DNA of 64,000 nt from Clostridium kluyveri (lineage in GTDB: Bacteria; Bacillota; Clostridia; Clostridiales; Clostridiaceae). The stretch spans positions 3,348,001 to 3,412,000 of the forward strand of contig NZ_CP018335.1 in the NCBI RefSeq assembly GCF_001902295.1. The letters run 5' to 3'. The notes under the pieces are model-generated. The model worked only from the letters and a program-made list of their open reading frames with translations, was not told the origin of the DNA and did no database searches. The position numbers and the translations under genes were made by a program. Below, piece after piece: positions 36,552 to 45,323 of this stretch; within the stretch, counting starts at the first letter, position 1, and each line of letters opens with the position of its first letter.

Positions 36552-36995
36552 TGTCTTAAAACAGGTTCCTACAGGAACCCCCTCTAAAATAGAATAAATA
36601 TAATCAGGATAAGTACCGTTGATAATGAACATTTCGCAGCTGTGAAGAGTGACCAACTCTGCCGCACGGTTTTGTAATCATGCCGTCAGTCCCTCTGGGA
36701 GTTCCGCTCCCTCCTGCCAATTTTTTAATATGTTCATCAATACAGGATACTTGCTGGATTAACTGTGCATTTTGGGTTTCATGCGGGTCTTGTTCATAAA
36801 GTCCATCTATATCCGAAAGCAAAATCAATTTATCGGCGCCGTACAAGAGCGCAACATGCGCCGATAGCATATCATTATCGCCAACAGCTTGTCGGCCGAT
36901 TCTGCGTGAACTGCTTCGTTTAGAGAAGGATTTTTTCCAAACTGTTTTTGAAATTAACGGATTGAATATAGGAACCATTCGAATTGGGAGTTATT
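36552..36995 (-). pseudogene. proB (glutamate 5-kinase) remnant
   Basis: The minus strand encodes VPIF, then GDNDMLSAHVALLYGADKLI, LLSDIDGLYEQDPHETQNA and HIKKLAGGSGTPRGTDGMIT, all classic amino-acid-kinase segments of ProB. After ITK the frame shifts and resumes as AELVTLHSCEMFIINGTYPD to GVPVGTCFK near 36552. The N-terminal ~130 residues are missing. Its GC content is clearly above its neighbours. ProB starts proline synthesis; no proA is nearby, so this is a nonfunctional, probably imported fragment. Confidence 0.8.
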
Positions 36996-37464
36996 CCAGT
37001 ATTGCGGTGCATTGGCTGTCCTTCCATTGAATCATCCCTTAGCAAAAGGAAAATCATATTTCTCTTGGCATAACCGTGCCTAATGCAGATAAACTTTCAC
37101 CAGCAACCAAAAAATTCATAACATATTCTGAAAAAGAATTTTTATAGATCTTTAAGGGATAGTAAGCTCGATTTTCCCTTGCTGTTTGACAATCCGTAAA
37201 ACAACAGGCAAGGCAAGTGTATTGACACTTGCACATTTTTAATATTTCCCTTTTGGCCAAATCCTAAAAATTGCTTATTAGGTCAAGCCGCTCCAAATGA
37301 TCCGGCACGTCCAGCATACACATTTCTTTTAAAATCGCTTCACCCTCATGGGCTAATGCCGCCGCTTCCTCAGTGATTATTTCCAGGATCGGAGTTACGT
37401 AAAAAATTATTTATTCAACAACTTAAAAAATTATATAAATAGCTGTCAAAGAAAGATGAGAATA
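36996..37464. other. Relic DNA of elevated GC, no intact gene
   Basis: Continues the unusual composition of the proB relic. The minus strand has an open stretch (LEIITEEAAALAHEGEAILK, then EMCMLDVPDHLERLDLISN) around 37270-37400 with no start, and a dubious ORF at 37054-37260 rich in Cys. TTATTCAACAA at 37411 repeats the MITE-like arm at 18983. Confidence 0.4.
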
Positions 37465-37857
37465 CTAAACTCCCCTTTTTGTTATCTTGTTTATTTTATG
37501 TAATAAATCCTCATCCAACAAAACCACATTCTCCACTAGTTCCTCTCCCGCATCCACTATCTGGTATACTTCAATATCCTTGCCATTATTTAAGAAAGCT
37601 GTTAACATCATATTTCCATCTTTCAGGTCTTTATATTCCACATAAATCATTTTTTTATTTGTAAGAGTCAATATCTCGTTTAATTTATCCTCCAGCCTTT
37701 CCTTAGGTCTAATATTCTTATTGTATTTAACTATTGTTTTAAAATGGCTTTCAATGCATTTTGCACCAGTTATATCCATAATTTCACTGCAACCATTACA
37801 TGGGTATTTTCCTCCATCTAAATCTTTAAATATGCACTCTTTGCACCTTGTAGCCAT
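37465..37857 (-). CDS. Hypothetical protein with N-terminal cysteine cluster
   Basis: Start chosen at ATG 37857, 8 nt after GGAGG; 130 residues. The N-terminus (MATRCKECIFKDLDGGKYPC, then NGCSEI) looks like a small zinc or iron-sulfur binding knuckle (C-x2-C-x9-C-x2-C), seen in clostridial proteins of unknown function. The rest is alpha/beta, soluble. Its upstream region is repeat B copy 2, shared with 21975. Confidence 0.7.
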   Translation of the reverse strand: MATRCKECIFKDLDGGKYPCNGCSEIMDITGAKCIESHFKTIVKYNKNIRPKERLEDKLNEILTLTNKKMIYVEYKDLKDGNMMLTAFLNNGKDIEVYQIVDAGEELVENVVLLDEDLLHKINKITKRGV

Positions 37858-37865
37858 ATGATCAT

Positions 37866-38012
37866 CCTCCAATTTAACGTATTACTAAGATAAATTCTAG
37901 CACAGAAATTGTAGAAGACACAAAAATTTTAGCGAATTACATGATTCTACGCCTTATGTATAAATATCGGTACTTATGAGTAAAAATGAAGCCTACACCC
38001 TTGTCCAAAGGC
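37866..38012 (-). repeat. Intergenic repeat B, copy 2
   Basis: Upstream region of the 37465-37857 gene; aligns with 21975-22150. Shared blocks start at the ribosome site (ATCCTCCAATTTA on the plus strand) and run to GAAGCCTACACC. Confidence 0.5.
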
Positions 38013-38042
38013 ATGAAGTGACTATTTAAAAAAAATCAAACG

Positions 38043-38189
38043 TTAGTCCTTATTGGCCAAATTGTACTTATCCGCCTTAAATGGCATAGTACGATCAATC
38101 TCCACATCAGATAAAATCTGTGATAGAAGCTTTCCTGCAGGATATTCTGATTCAAATTTTTCTTTATAGCAACACTCTTCTAACTTCAT
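38043..38189 (-). CDS. Short ORF, possible gene fragment
   Basis: 48 codons: MKLEECCYKEKFESEYPAGK through DVEIDRTMPFKADKYNLANK. Composition is protein-like, but no ribosome site precedes the ATG, so it may be a relic or a small unannotated gene. No family recognised. Confidence 0.35.
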   Translation of the reverse strand: MKLEECCYKEKFESEYPAGKLLSQILSDVEIDRTMPFKADKYNLANKD

Positions 38190-38208
38190 ACTTTAAGTAT
38201 AACAAAAA

Positions 38209-38280
38209 GATCCTATAAAGTAGAATCAATTAATTTGAGATAGAATATCTCTTTTTATTAATTGTCTACTTTATAGGATC
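38209..38280. repeat. Short inverted-repeat element (MITE-like)
   Basis: Perfect 16-bp arms GATCCTATAAAGTAGA (38209-38224) and complement (38265-38280), with AATTAAT/ATTAATT inner pairing, 72 bp total. Either a terminator-like hairpin or a small nonautonomous insertion. Confidence 0.65.
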
Positions 38281-38312
38281 CATTTTATTTTTCCAAAACT
38301 CTTTTTTCTTAT

Positions 38313-38417
38313 CTAGCAATCATAATCTCTGTATCCATGTCCGGAACATAATAACAATAGTATTATTATTGGTATTACATTTCTATTGCCACGACCTCTA
38401 TAAGATCGGCATGACAT
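38313..38417 (-). CDS. Tiny membrane peptide
   Basis: 34 residues: a basic N-terminus (MSCRSYRGRGNRN), a short hydrophobic helix (VIPIIILLLL) and CSGHGYRDYDC. AGGAGGAA lies 7 nt before ATG 38417. Small peptides of this layout are common in spore-forming Firmicutes and are sometimes sporulation-linked; here that is only a guess. Confidence 0.6.
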   Translation of the reverse strand: MSCRSYRGRGNRNVIPIIILLLLCSGHGYRDYDC

Positions 38418-38579
38418 AAAAATTCCTCCTTGCTATTTATCATCCTTTGTTTATGTACTCTTATAATATTAGCAATATAAATAAATGTTACTAATTTTCT
38501 GTTTTTTATTAATTAATATTTAATAATAAAAATAATGATATAATTCATATTCACCCTATGATTCTATACTAGACCTATA

Positions 38580-39029
38580 CTACAAAATCCCTTTACTTCT
38601 GACTAAATAATAAAAACCGTAAGCTGAAATATATGCTACTAAATATGAAATAAGTGTCCAGAACATATTCCATCCGTTCCCGTATACTCCTCTTCCTAAA
38701 ATTAACATTAGTAGTTCAATTACAGTTGTTACTAATGAAAAAATCACTACAAGATAGTATAGTTTACTTATTCCTTTATACAAAAGAAATACAAAATAGG
38801 TACCAATAATCGGATATATCCCTAAATTTAATGGTAATGAAGCAAAAACATCATATTCATAAGGTTTTATCCTCCAAAACTTATAATAAAATCCTATCAT
38901 GTTAATTGTGTAAGTTACTGCACATCCAAAAGGATATATAACAAGAAAAAGTCTTTTTTCCTTGATGTAAATATATACACCTAATATCCATGGAATTAAG
39001 AAACCGATAATAATATTAAACGCCATCAA
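38580..39029 (-). CDS. CBO0543-type integral membrane protein
   Basis: 149 residues with about five membrane helices (starting IIIGFLIPWILGVYI) and the segment LPLNLGIYPIIGTYFVFLLY characteristic of the CBO0543 family of spore-forming Firmicutes. Function is unknown. GAGGT precedes the ATG. It stands alone. Confidence 0.8.
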   Translation of the reverse strand: MMAFNIIIGFLIPWILGVYIYIKEKRLFLVIYPFGCAVTYTINMIGFYYKFWRIKPYEYDVFASLPLNLGIYPIIGTYFVFLLYKGISKLYYLVVIFSLVTTVIELLMLILGRGVYGNGWNMFWTLISYLVAYISAYGFYYLVRSKGIL

Positions 39030-39275
39030 TATACCTCTTTTATACGATTTTTATGTTACTATTTTTCCCTATAAATGAGTAAGTATCAGCATTGTTCTTA
39101 GTTTAATAAATATCCAAATAAAAGGATTCATTTTTTTATATTTTATATAAAGTGCAATGATGCATATGTCTTTAGCCCCTTTTGCAGTAATTAATATACA
39201 TTTAGATGCCTGGATAAAACACACTGGATTTAGTTTTATCAACCTTTTACAAAATAAGGCTGCACAAAACATTTT

Positions 39276-39827
39276 TTAAATGTTTTTAATAACCCTACAT
39301 GGATTTCCTGCCGCGATTACATTATCTGGTATATTTTTGGTTACTACACTACCTGCTCCTATAGTTACATTATCTCCAATTTTTACTCCCGGACATATTA
39401 TCGCTCCACCACCAATCCAAACATTATTTCCTATAACAATCGGCTTAGCATATTCTATACCAGTGAGTCTTTCGACAGAATCAATCGGGTGAGCAGCAGT
39501 ATAAATTTGAACATTTGGTGCTAAAAGTACATTATCTCCTATTTTAACTTTACTCACATCTAGTATTATACAATTATAATTAGCATAAAAATTTTCACCA
39601 ATTTCAATATTATAGCCATAATCACAATAAAAAGGTGCTTCAATATAAAACGAATCTTTTGCAGTAATAAGTTTCTTTAAAATCCCCTGTCTCTTATCTT
39701 TTTCACTTGGTTTTGAATGATTAAACTCAAAAGTTAAATTTCTTGCATACTCTCTTTCTTTAGTTAACTCTTCATCACCTGCATAATAAAGATCACCTGC
39801 TAACATTTTTTCCTTTTCACTTTTCAC
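39276..39827 (-). CDS. maa: Maltose/galactoside-type O-acetyltransferase
   Basis: 183-residue hexapeptide-repeat acyltransferase. Begins KEKMLAGDLYYAGDEEL, the Maa N-terminal signature, and continues through left-handed beta-helix repeats (VKIGDNVLLAPNVQIYTAAH with the catalytic His, VIGNNVWIGGGAIICPGVKI, NVTIGAGSVVTKNIP) to AAGNPCRVIK. It would transfer acetyl from acetyl-CoA to a sugar, in the cytosol as a trimer. Substrate is not certain (maltose, glucose or related). Full length; single gene. Confidence 0.93.
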   Translation of the reverse strand: MKSEKEKMLAGDLYYAGDEELTKEREYARNLTFEFNHSKPSEKDKRQGILKKLITAKDSFYIEAPFYCDYGYNIEIGENFYANYNCIILDVSKVKIGDNVLLAPNVQIYTAAHPIDSVERLTGIEYAKPIVIGNNVWIGGGAIICPGVKIGDNVTIGAGSVVTKNIPDNVIAAGNPCRVIKNI

Positions 39828-40036
39828 TATTCTTCATCCTCCATTTAATCCAATACTAATATTGTTTTTCCAATATTAGTAATTAAGACAAATAAACTGT
39901 AATTTTATTATAGACAAATTATTATGCTACAACTTATAATAAGTTTCTTATTCATTGTTTATAGTTCGGATTTTATGAGGTACTTATGCATTCTATCTGC
40001 TTAACATCGATTTAATGAGAAATGTTAGTACATAAT

Positions 40037-40582
40037 TTATATTCTTATACCTAATTCCTTTGCTTTCTTTAATGCATCGGTATTTTTAATGTCACCTTTA
40101 TCAATTACACCAGGAACAATCAACTTTCCTACATCATTCCACTCCCTATTAATGGCAATAAACTCATAGGATTTAATAATTCCATCAAATTTTTTCTTAT
40201 CCTTTTCCTCACCACATACCAATAGCATACACTCTTTTATTTTCAAAGGCCTTTGACCTACAATGAAAGAATACAATTTATCAATAACAGCTTTTATTTG
40301 TGTAGGAAATGTGTACCAGTAAAGTGGCGTTGCAAACACGATTAAGTCAGCTTTTTCCAATAAGGGCACCAGTTCACCAAAATCATCTTTAAATGAACAG
40401 GCCACGCCCTTGCTAAAACAAGTATCACAGGCTTTACATCCGATGATATTTTTTTCAGCAGTTTCAAATTTCACAACTTGGTGTCCTGCCTCTCTGGCAC
40501 CTTCTATAAAAGCATCTGCCATTAAATCGCTATTTCCACCTTTTCTAGGGCTCCCTGTTAAAACCAAAACATTCTTTTTCAT
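40037..40582 (-). CDS. Flavodoxin-fold NADPH:FMN reductase-like protein
   Basis: 181 residues. FMN-binding start LVLTGSPRKGGNSDLMADAF, a cysteine pair region (GCKACDTCFSKGVACSFKDD) and FATPLYWYTFPTQIKAVIDK. It resembles iron-sulfur flavoproteins and NAD(P)H-dependent quinone/nitro reductases; only three cysteines are in the cluster region, so cluster binding is uncertain. AGGGGG precedes the ATG. A HxlR regulator lies divergent at 42557, separated by an inserted transposon; originally it was probably this gene's direct neighbour and regulator. Confidence 0.85.
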   Translation of the reverse strand: MKKNVLVLTGSPRKGGNSDLMADAFIEGAREAGHQVVKFETAEKNIIGCKACDTCFSKGVACSFKDDFGELVPLLEKADLIVFATPLYWYTFPTQIKAVIDKLYSFIVGQRPLKIKECMLLVCGEEKDKKKFDGIIKSYEFIAINREWNDVGKLIVPGVIDKGDIKNTDALKKAKELGIRI

Positions 40583-40689
40583 AATTTACCCCCTAAATTT
40601 TATACGGTATTGTCAAAAATTTTAATATAATTTCTGACGTAACCCTTTTATTTTCAACAATTTTATATAAATAACTTGCTCCCCCCAAA

Positions 40690-42411
40690 CTTTTAGGGTA
40701 AATTAGTGATTTGCAAAGTCATAATTTCCAGCAAAGAAGAAAGGAGCAAGCTACAAGCATGATTAACGAGTTTCTTGTTAAATACATTATTTACCTACAC
40801 AATATGATTAACCTATTATTTATTCTTTTAGTTGGCAAACCCATGTTTACCCCTGCCTCTGACGAACCAGTAAAAAAGGAATATAGAAAGCTTCAGGTAG
40901 ACAAAATACCTATATTTGAAATACCTGAAAAGCTTGATTATAAAGTTCTTCTACATAACTATTTTGAAAGTCACAAGAAAGAACTTACACCTGTTAAGCC
41001 ACGTAAGAATAAAACTATCATTCCTAAAGAAGTTAAGTGTCCTAAATGTGGTGCTCCCCACCAGTATCTTTACGATAATAATGGTGGCAGAGGTCAATAC
41101 CTTTGTAAGGTATGCAACACAGTATTTAACCCTAAAAATTATTTTCAAAAGTCCGTTATTTTAAAATGTCCTTACTGTGGTAAAACACTTGAAAAAATCA
41201 AAACTCGCAAGGACTTTTATGTGCATAAATGTAAGAATGATGAGTGTGATTTTTATAAAACCAATTTAGCTTCAATGACTAAAAAAGAAAGAGAAGACTT
41301 TAAAAATAACCCTCACAACTATAAAGTTAGATATATAACTAGGGAATTTACTTTTGACTATAAGCCTTTTAGCAGTAAAAGCCCTGTTAAATCTAAAATT
41401 AGTCTGCCTAAAATAATGGTTTCGTCTCATACTTTAGGATTAATTATGTCTTACTACGTAAACTACCATATGTCTTCAAGACAGACGGCTTCAATAATGA
41501 GGGATATTCACGGTATTAAAATATCTCATCAAACAGTTTTAAACTACGCTGATGCTGTATCCCATGTGGTAAAGCCCTTTGTTGATAACTACAATTATGA
41601 GTTATCTAATTCTTTTTGTGGTGATGAAACATACATAAAAGTTAACGGTAAATGGCAGTATATCTTCTTTTTCTTTGACTCTGTTAAGAAAATTATTCTT
41701 TCTTATAGAGTTTCACCAAATAGAGATACTCTTTCAGCAGTTAAAGCTTTAGACGACGTTTTATCAAAGCTTAAGGATATACCTAAAAAACTAAATTTCA
41801 TTGTTGATGGTAATCCAATCTACTTGTTGGCACAACATTTTTTCGCAAGCGAAGACATTAACTTCGATATTACTCAAGTCATAGGTCTTACAAACAATGA
41901 TGACGTTTCAAAGGAATACAGACCTTTAAAACAGATAATTGAACGTCTTAATAGAACCTTTAAAGGCAGTTATAGGACAACCTGTGGTTTTAATAGTTCA
42001 GATGGTTCTATAGCATTTGTAACATTATTTGCTGCATATTTTAATTTTCTAAGAACTCATTCAACACTTAATCATAAGGTTCCAGTTCAAATACCTGTAC
42101 TTCAAAGTCTTCAAACCATGCCAGCTCGTTGGTGTAAGCTTGTTGAACTAGCTCAAGACTATTGTATATCACAGGCTACCTCCTAAGATTTTATATCTAT
42201 TTAGCTGAGCCCTAAAGCAGCTGTTGCCGTCAGCGAACCCTTGACAAACCGAATTAGACAAATTTTAAAATTGGTTTTCAGAGGGCTTTTTGTCATGTCT
42301 TTATATCTTTTCCCTTCGCCCTCTTCAAGGTAAAACAAAATTTGGATAATGTTTGTCAAGGGCAACTGCGGTTATTTGTAACAAACTTACATTTATGGGT
42401 GCCCTAAAAAT
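40690..42411 (+). mobile_element. DDE transposon (~1.7 kb) between flavoprotein and hxlR
   Basis: Contains one transposase. Ends show short inverted sequences ACTTTTAGGG (about 40689-40698) and CCCTAAAAAT (42402-42411). Exact limits and target duplication are not clear. Confidence 0.55.
40759..42186 (+). CDS. DDE transposase with zinc ribbons (IS6-like core)
   Basis: Start chosen at ATG 40759, downstream of AAAGGAG; 475 residues. Two zinc ribbons lie N-terminally (CPKCGAPHQYLYDNNGGRGQ with CKVC, and CPYCGKTLEKI...CKNDECD), then an HTH (SSRQTASIMRDIHGIKISHQ). The DDE core has D in FCGDETYIKVNG, D in FIVDGNPIY and E in QIIERLNRTFKGSYR, with an IS6/IS240-like spacing. Full length and apparently intact. 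Exact family name is uncertain. Confidence 0.85.
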   Translation: MINEFLVKYIIYLHNMINLLFILLVGKPMFTPASDEPVKKEYRKLQVDKIPIFEIPEKLDYKVLLHNYFESHKKELTPVKPRKNKTIIPKEVKCPKCGAPHQYLYDNNGGRGQYLCKVCNTVFNPKNYFQKSVILKCPYCGKTLEKIKTRKDFYVHKCKNDECDFYKTNLASMTKKEREDFKNNPHNYKVRYITREFTFDYKPFSSKSPVKSKISLPKIMVSSHTLGLIMSYYVNYHMSSRQTASIMRDIHGIKISHQTVLNYADAVSHVVKPFVDNYNYELSNSFCGDETYIKVNGKWQYIFFFFDSVKKIILSYRVSPNRDTLSAVKALDDVLSKLKDIPKKLNFIVDGNPIYLLAQHFFASEDINFDITQVIGLTNNDDVSKEYRPLKQIIERLNRTFKGSYRTTCGFNSSDGSIAFVTLFAAYFNFLRTHSTLNHKVPVQIPVLQSLQTMPARWCKLVELAQDYCISQATS

Positions 42412-42556
42412 TTATTATTTTATAGTTTTTCATAAACTTTTTACACTACCTTTTATATTTTAAATTCCATTGAATTTCACTAAATTATATAATACAATAG
42501 ATAAAAAATGAAGTACGCACATTTTGGTTATATACTAACATAAAGGAGAGTGTCAT
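42187..42556. other. Transposon right end and hxlR upstream region
   Basis: No gene. Repeated blocks (CCTTGACAAACC, TTGTCAAGGGCAA) and a hairpin-prone AGCCCTAAAGCAGCTG segment lie within the transposon end. The last 140 bp hold the promoter zone of the next gene. Confidence 0.4.
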
Positions 42557-42898
42557 ATGTCAATAGAAGATTGTAGTCCTACTGGAATTGATATCAAAGA
42601 TACAGATTTTGGTTATACCTTATCACTGATTGGGGGCAAGTACAAGATGATTATTCTATATTGGCTTGCTGAATATAAGCCAGCAATTCGATATAACGAA
42701 TTAAAAAGATGTATTGGTACAATTTCACACAAAACTCTAAGCATCAATTTAAAAGAGTTGGAATCAGATAAGTTAATCGTACGAACTGAATATCCTCAAA
42801 TTCCTCCAAAGGTTGAATATTCTTTATCTAACAGAGGAAAGTCACTAATTCCTGTCCTCAATATGATGTGTGAATGGGGTGGAAAAAATAGAATATAA
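42557..42898 (+). CDS. HxlR-family transcriptional regulator
   Basis: 113 residues with HxlR motifs LIGGKYKMIILYWLAE, IRYNELKRCIGTISHKTLS and PPKVEYSLSNRGKSLIPVL. No conserved N-terminal Cys-Pro redox pair, but a Cys at position 6. AAAGGAG precedes the ATG. Likely regulator of the flavoprotein gene at 40037 before the transposon separated them. Confidence 0.9.
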   Translation: MSIEDCSPTGIDIKDTDFGYTLSLIGGKYKMIILYWLAEYKPAIRYNELKRCIGTISHKTLSINLKELESDKLIVRTEYPQIPPKVEYSLSNRGKSLIPVLNMMCEWGGKNRI

Positions 42899-43061
42899 TT
42901 TTTCATTCTCATCCAAATAAATATATTTTGTATCTAAATAAAATTTCCTATTCATCTAATTATTAGATTTTTAAAATTTTGAGAATTTATTTGATATATT
43001 TTACTGAAAGCCAAATCGAACATATATGTTGACTGATAGTTTTCATAGGAGTATAATGTAG

Positions 43062-43077
43062 TTGTCACAACAACCAA
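43062..43077. promoter_or_regulatory. Palindrome upstream of marR gene
   Basis: GTTGTCACAACAAC, a near-perfect short palindrome, lies 15 bp before the GTG start of the MarR gene, in the usual place for an autoregulatory site. Confidence 0.5.
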
Positions 43078-43090
43078 GGTGGTGATATAA

Positions 43091-43516
43091 GTGGAATTTA
43101 ATTTAGACGATTCATTGGGGTTTATTCTAAACAAATTGAATACAAAATTAAAAAATGAATTACTCCAACGATTAAAGGAATATGACGTTACACCAGAGCA
43201 ATGGTCTGTACTTAACCGTTTATGGGTACAAGAAGGTGTTACTCCTAGAGAGTTATCAGATATCATCTTTAAAGATAAGCCAAATACAAACCGTATTCTT
43301 GAAAAATTGCAAGTGAAAAAATTGATTGTTAGAAAACCTCATCCAGTAGATAAAAGAGCTTTCCAAATCTTTTTAACCGAACGCGGCTGGACATTAAAGG
43401 ATAAATTAATTCCTATAGTTACGCAATTATTAGAGGAAACAACGATAGGAATAAGCAAAAGTAAAATCCTGGATATCAAAAAGCTATTAAATCAAATGTA
43501 TGATAATCTTAAGTAG
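43091..43516 (+). CDS. MarR-family transcriptional regulator
   Basis: 141 residues from GTG 43091 (AAGGTGGTG upstream). Winged helix: YDVTPEQWSVLNRLWVQEGV, TPRELSDIIFKDKPNTNRIL and wing HPVDKRAFQIFLTERGW. MarR dimers usually sense small ligands or redox state. It is 100 bp upstream of, and co-directional with, a DUF169 gene that may be its target. Confidence 0.92.
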   Translation: MEFNLDDSLGFILNKLNTKLKNELLQRLKEYDVTPEQWSVLNRLWVQEGVTPRELSDIIFKDKPNTNRILEKLQVKKLIVRKPHPVDKRAFQIFLTERGWTLKDKLIPIVTQLLEETTIGISKSKILDIKKLLNQMYDNLK

Positions 43517-43618
43517 TTTTTTATCACTTTAATTATCATGATAAATAAGAATTCTTATGATAATTAAATGATAAATTTATATATAAAATTATATTAAAAC
43601 GAAAGTGAGGAAAATACT

Positions 43619-44365
43619 ATGGAAAGCTGTTTAGTTAAAAGTTTAGGTTTACATTATGAACCAGTAGCTGTTTTGCTTAGCAGTGAAAAACCTGAAGGGG
43701 CACTTCAGAGTAAAGAAGGAAAGTGGAGCTGTATAATTCCGTTATTTATTGCTGCAGCAAAAGGTAGAATATCAGTTTTTGAACGTAAAACAACAGGATG
43801 TTCTGGTGGTAAAGTAGGACTAGGGTTTGGGCAGTTTCCTAATTATCCGAATGGAATTGAGTATTTTTTGACAGTTGGTAAAGAAGGTAAATTTGAAGGG
43901 GAAGGATATATGAAAAATTCAGAACTAGGTGACGACTTTGTTAAGTGTTTACCAATAACTGATATTCCATATGAGTATGTTATATTTAAGCCCTTGTCAC
44001 AAGTTGATATTACCAAAGAAAAACCTGAAATAATTGTATTTTACGTCAATACCAATCAGTTATCAGCACTTACAGTACTTGCAAACTATTATAGGTCAGG
44101 AAACGAAAATGTAATGATACCTTTTGCCTCAGGATGTCAATCTATTTTTCTTCTTCCTTATGCCGAGTCACAAAAAGAAAATCCGAAAGCAGTTGTAGGC
44201 TTGACTGACATTACAGTGCGCCCTATGGTTGAAACTGACATGCTGTCATTTTCTGTTCCTTACAAGATGTTTCTTGACATGGAGGAAAGTGTAGAAGGAA
44301 GTTTTTTGAAGAAACCCTTATGGCATAGGGTAATAGCGAAAATGGGAAAAGTAAATAAAGTATAG
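43619..44365 (+). CDS. DUF169-family protein
   Basis: 248 residues with DUF169 hallmarks: LGLHYEPVAVLLSSEKPEG, TTGCSGGKVGLGFG and VIPFASGCQS-like MIPFASGCQSIF. The family is widespread in anaerobes and methanogens; cysteines in GCSGG and SGCQS suggest cofactor or metal binding, but function is unproven. AAAGTGAGG lies before ATG. Probably in one unit with the MarR gene. Confidence 0.88.
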   Translation: MESCLVKSLGLHYEPVAVLLSSEKPEGALQSKEGKWSCIIPLFIAAAKGRISVFERKTTGCSGGKVGLGFGQFPNYPNGIEYFLTVGKEGKFEGEGYMKNSELGDDFVKCLPITDIPYEYVIFKPLSQVDITKEKPEIIVFYVNTNQLSALTVLANYYRSGNENVMIPFASGCQSIFLLPYAESQKENPKAVVGLTDITVRPMVETDMLSFSVPYKMFLDMEESVEGSFLKKPLWHRVIAKMGKVNKV

Positions 44366-44466
44366 CTTTTTAAAAATATAATTATGCAATCAATTTTGTG
44401 ATTGTTGACATGATGATATCCCTTTATATAGCAATTTTTAATGCTGCATTTAAAGTTTGTACATTT

Positions 44467-44622
44467 CTATAAAAATACTTCAGGTAATTGGATAGAATAT
44501 GTGTAAGATAAATATAAAACATGATAAATTGGGCATAATGATTAATGCCCATAAGAATACTCATATTGGTTCCTCAATATGTTTTAACTGATAAAAGCTC
44601 TGGGTTGACCAGGGCTTTTTGG
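44467..44622 (+). ncRNA. Repeat A copy 3: candidate small RNA
   Basis: Best match to 22741-22907 (TATAAAAATACTTCAGGTAA..., AATATAAAACATGATAAATT, GGGCATAATGATTAATGCCC). Ends in AAAAGCTCTGGG...CCAGGGCTTTTT. It also lies just downstream of a plus-strand gene, so the hairpin could serve as its terminator. Confidence 0.5.
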
Positions 44623-44644
44623 GTTCTTTTTCAACTATTTTTTA

Positions 44645-44815
44645 TTAACCTTCTCCGATTTCATCAATTAACCAAGATGATTTGTTGTCTTTTCTAATAA
44701 GTGCACACCACTTTTGATGCGTTCCACTTTCTTCGGCCACAATTGCTCCCTTTTTATATTTCACATCATATTCAATTTTATATAACCCCCATAAATATCT
44801 CATAATAATTTTCAT
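44645..44815 (-). pseudogene. C-terminal gene fragment
   Basis: 56 codons: YLWGLYKIEYDVKYKKGAIV, AEESGTHQKWCALIRKDNKS and SWLIDEIGEG. The ending looks like the C-terminus of a secreted clostridial DUF4829-like domain, with signal and first half absent. No ribosome site. Confidence 0.45.
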
Positions 44816-44933
44816 TACAACTTAATTTTATCATATTACCATCATTTGGAGCAAAGTAAAAAGAGCCTTACATTATCTTCTAAAGGTTTTAGCATTGTTT
44901 TGTTGAATTATCACCATGAAAGGTGGCGATATT

Positions 44934-45146
44934 ATGAATAATATTTTTCTAAAAAAACGTATTTTTGGTTTTTGTCCTAAATATAATACGAAAATTTCAA
45001 TTAGCGTAAAATATCAAGATGTAACTACATGTGATGAGCTTACAACTCATTATCAAAAAATTGGCTATCATTGTGATAAAAACGCTTGCGGAGGATGTAA
45101 TGTTAAGCCCTGTCCTATTTATGAAAACTGTTCAGAAATTATTTGA
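44934..45146 (+). CDS. Small cysteine-rich protein
   Basis: Start ATG 44934, 8 nt after AAGGTGG; 70 residues with eight cysteines. The C-terminal half (YHCDKNACGGCNVKPCPIYE) suggests a zinc knuckle. No family recognised. Confidence 0.6.
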   Translation: MNNIFLKKRIFGFCPKYNTKISISVKYQDVTTCDELTTHYQKIGYHCDKNACGGCNVKPCPIYENCSEII

Positions 45147-45323
45147 CTTCACTTACAAATTCTTTAATTGTGACATTCTCTCGAATATTTACAGGTTTCA
45201 CAGACAGATGTGGAACCTGATTTTTTTCTTCTTTAATGAGTTCTTCCTGTCATTCCATACTTCCATCGCCCCACACCACAGAAAGAAAATCTTAAAAATT
45301 TCAATTTCATTTTGTCCTAAAAA

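Noticed and set aside
37054..37260. Cys-rich 68-residue coding region
   Set aside because: No convincing ribosome site or family, and it lies in relic DNA; treated as part of the decayed region.
39069..39272. 67-residue minus-strand ORF after the acetyltransferase gene
   Set aside because: No ribosome site, no recognisable motif, and irregular composition; likely chance.
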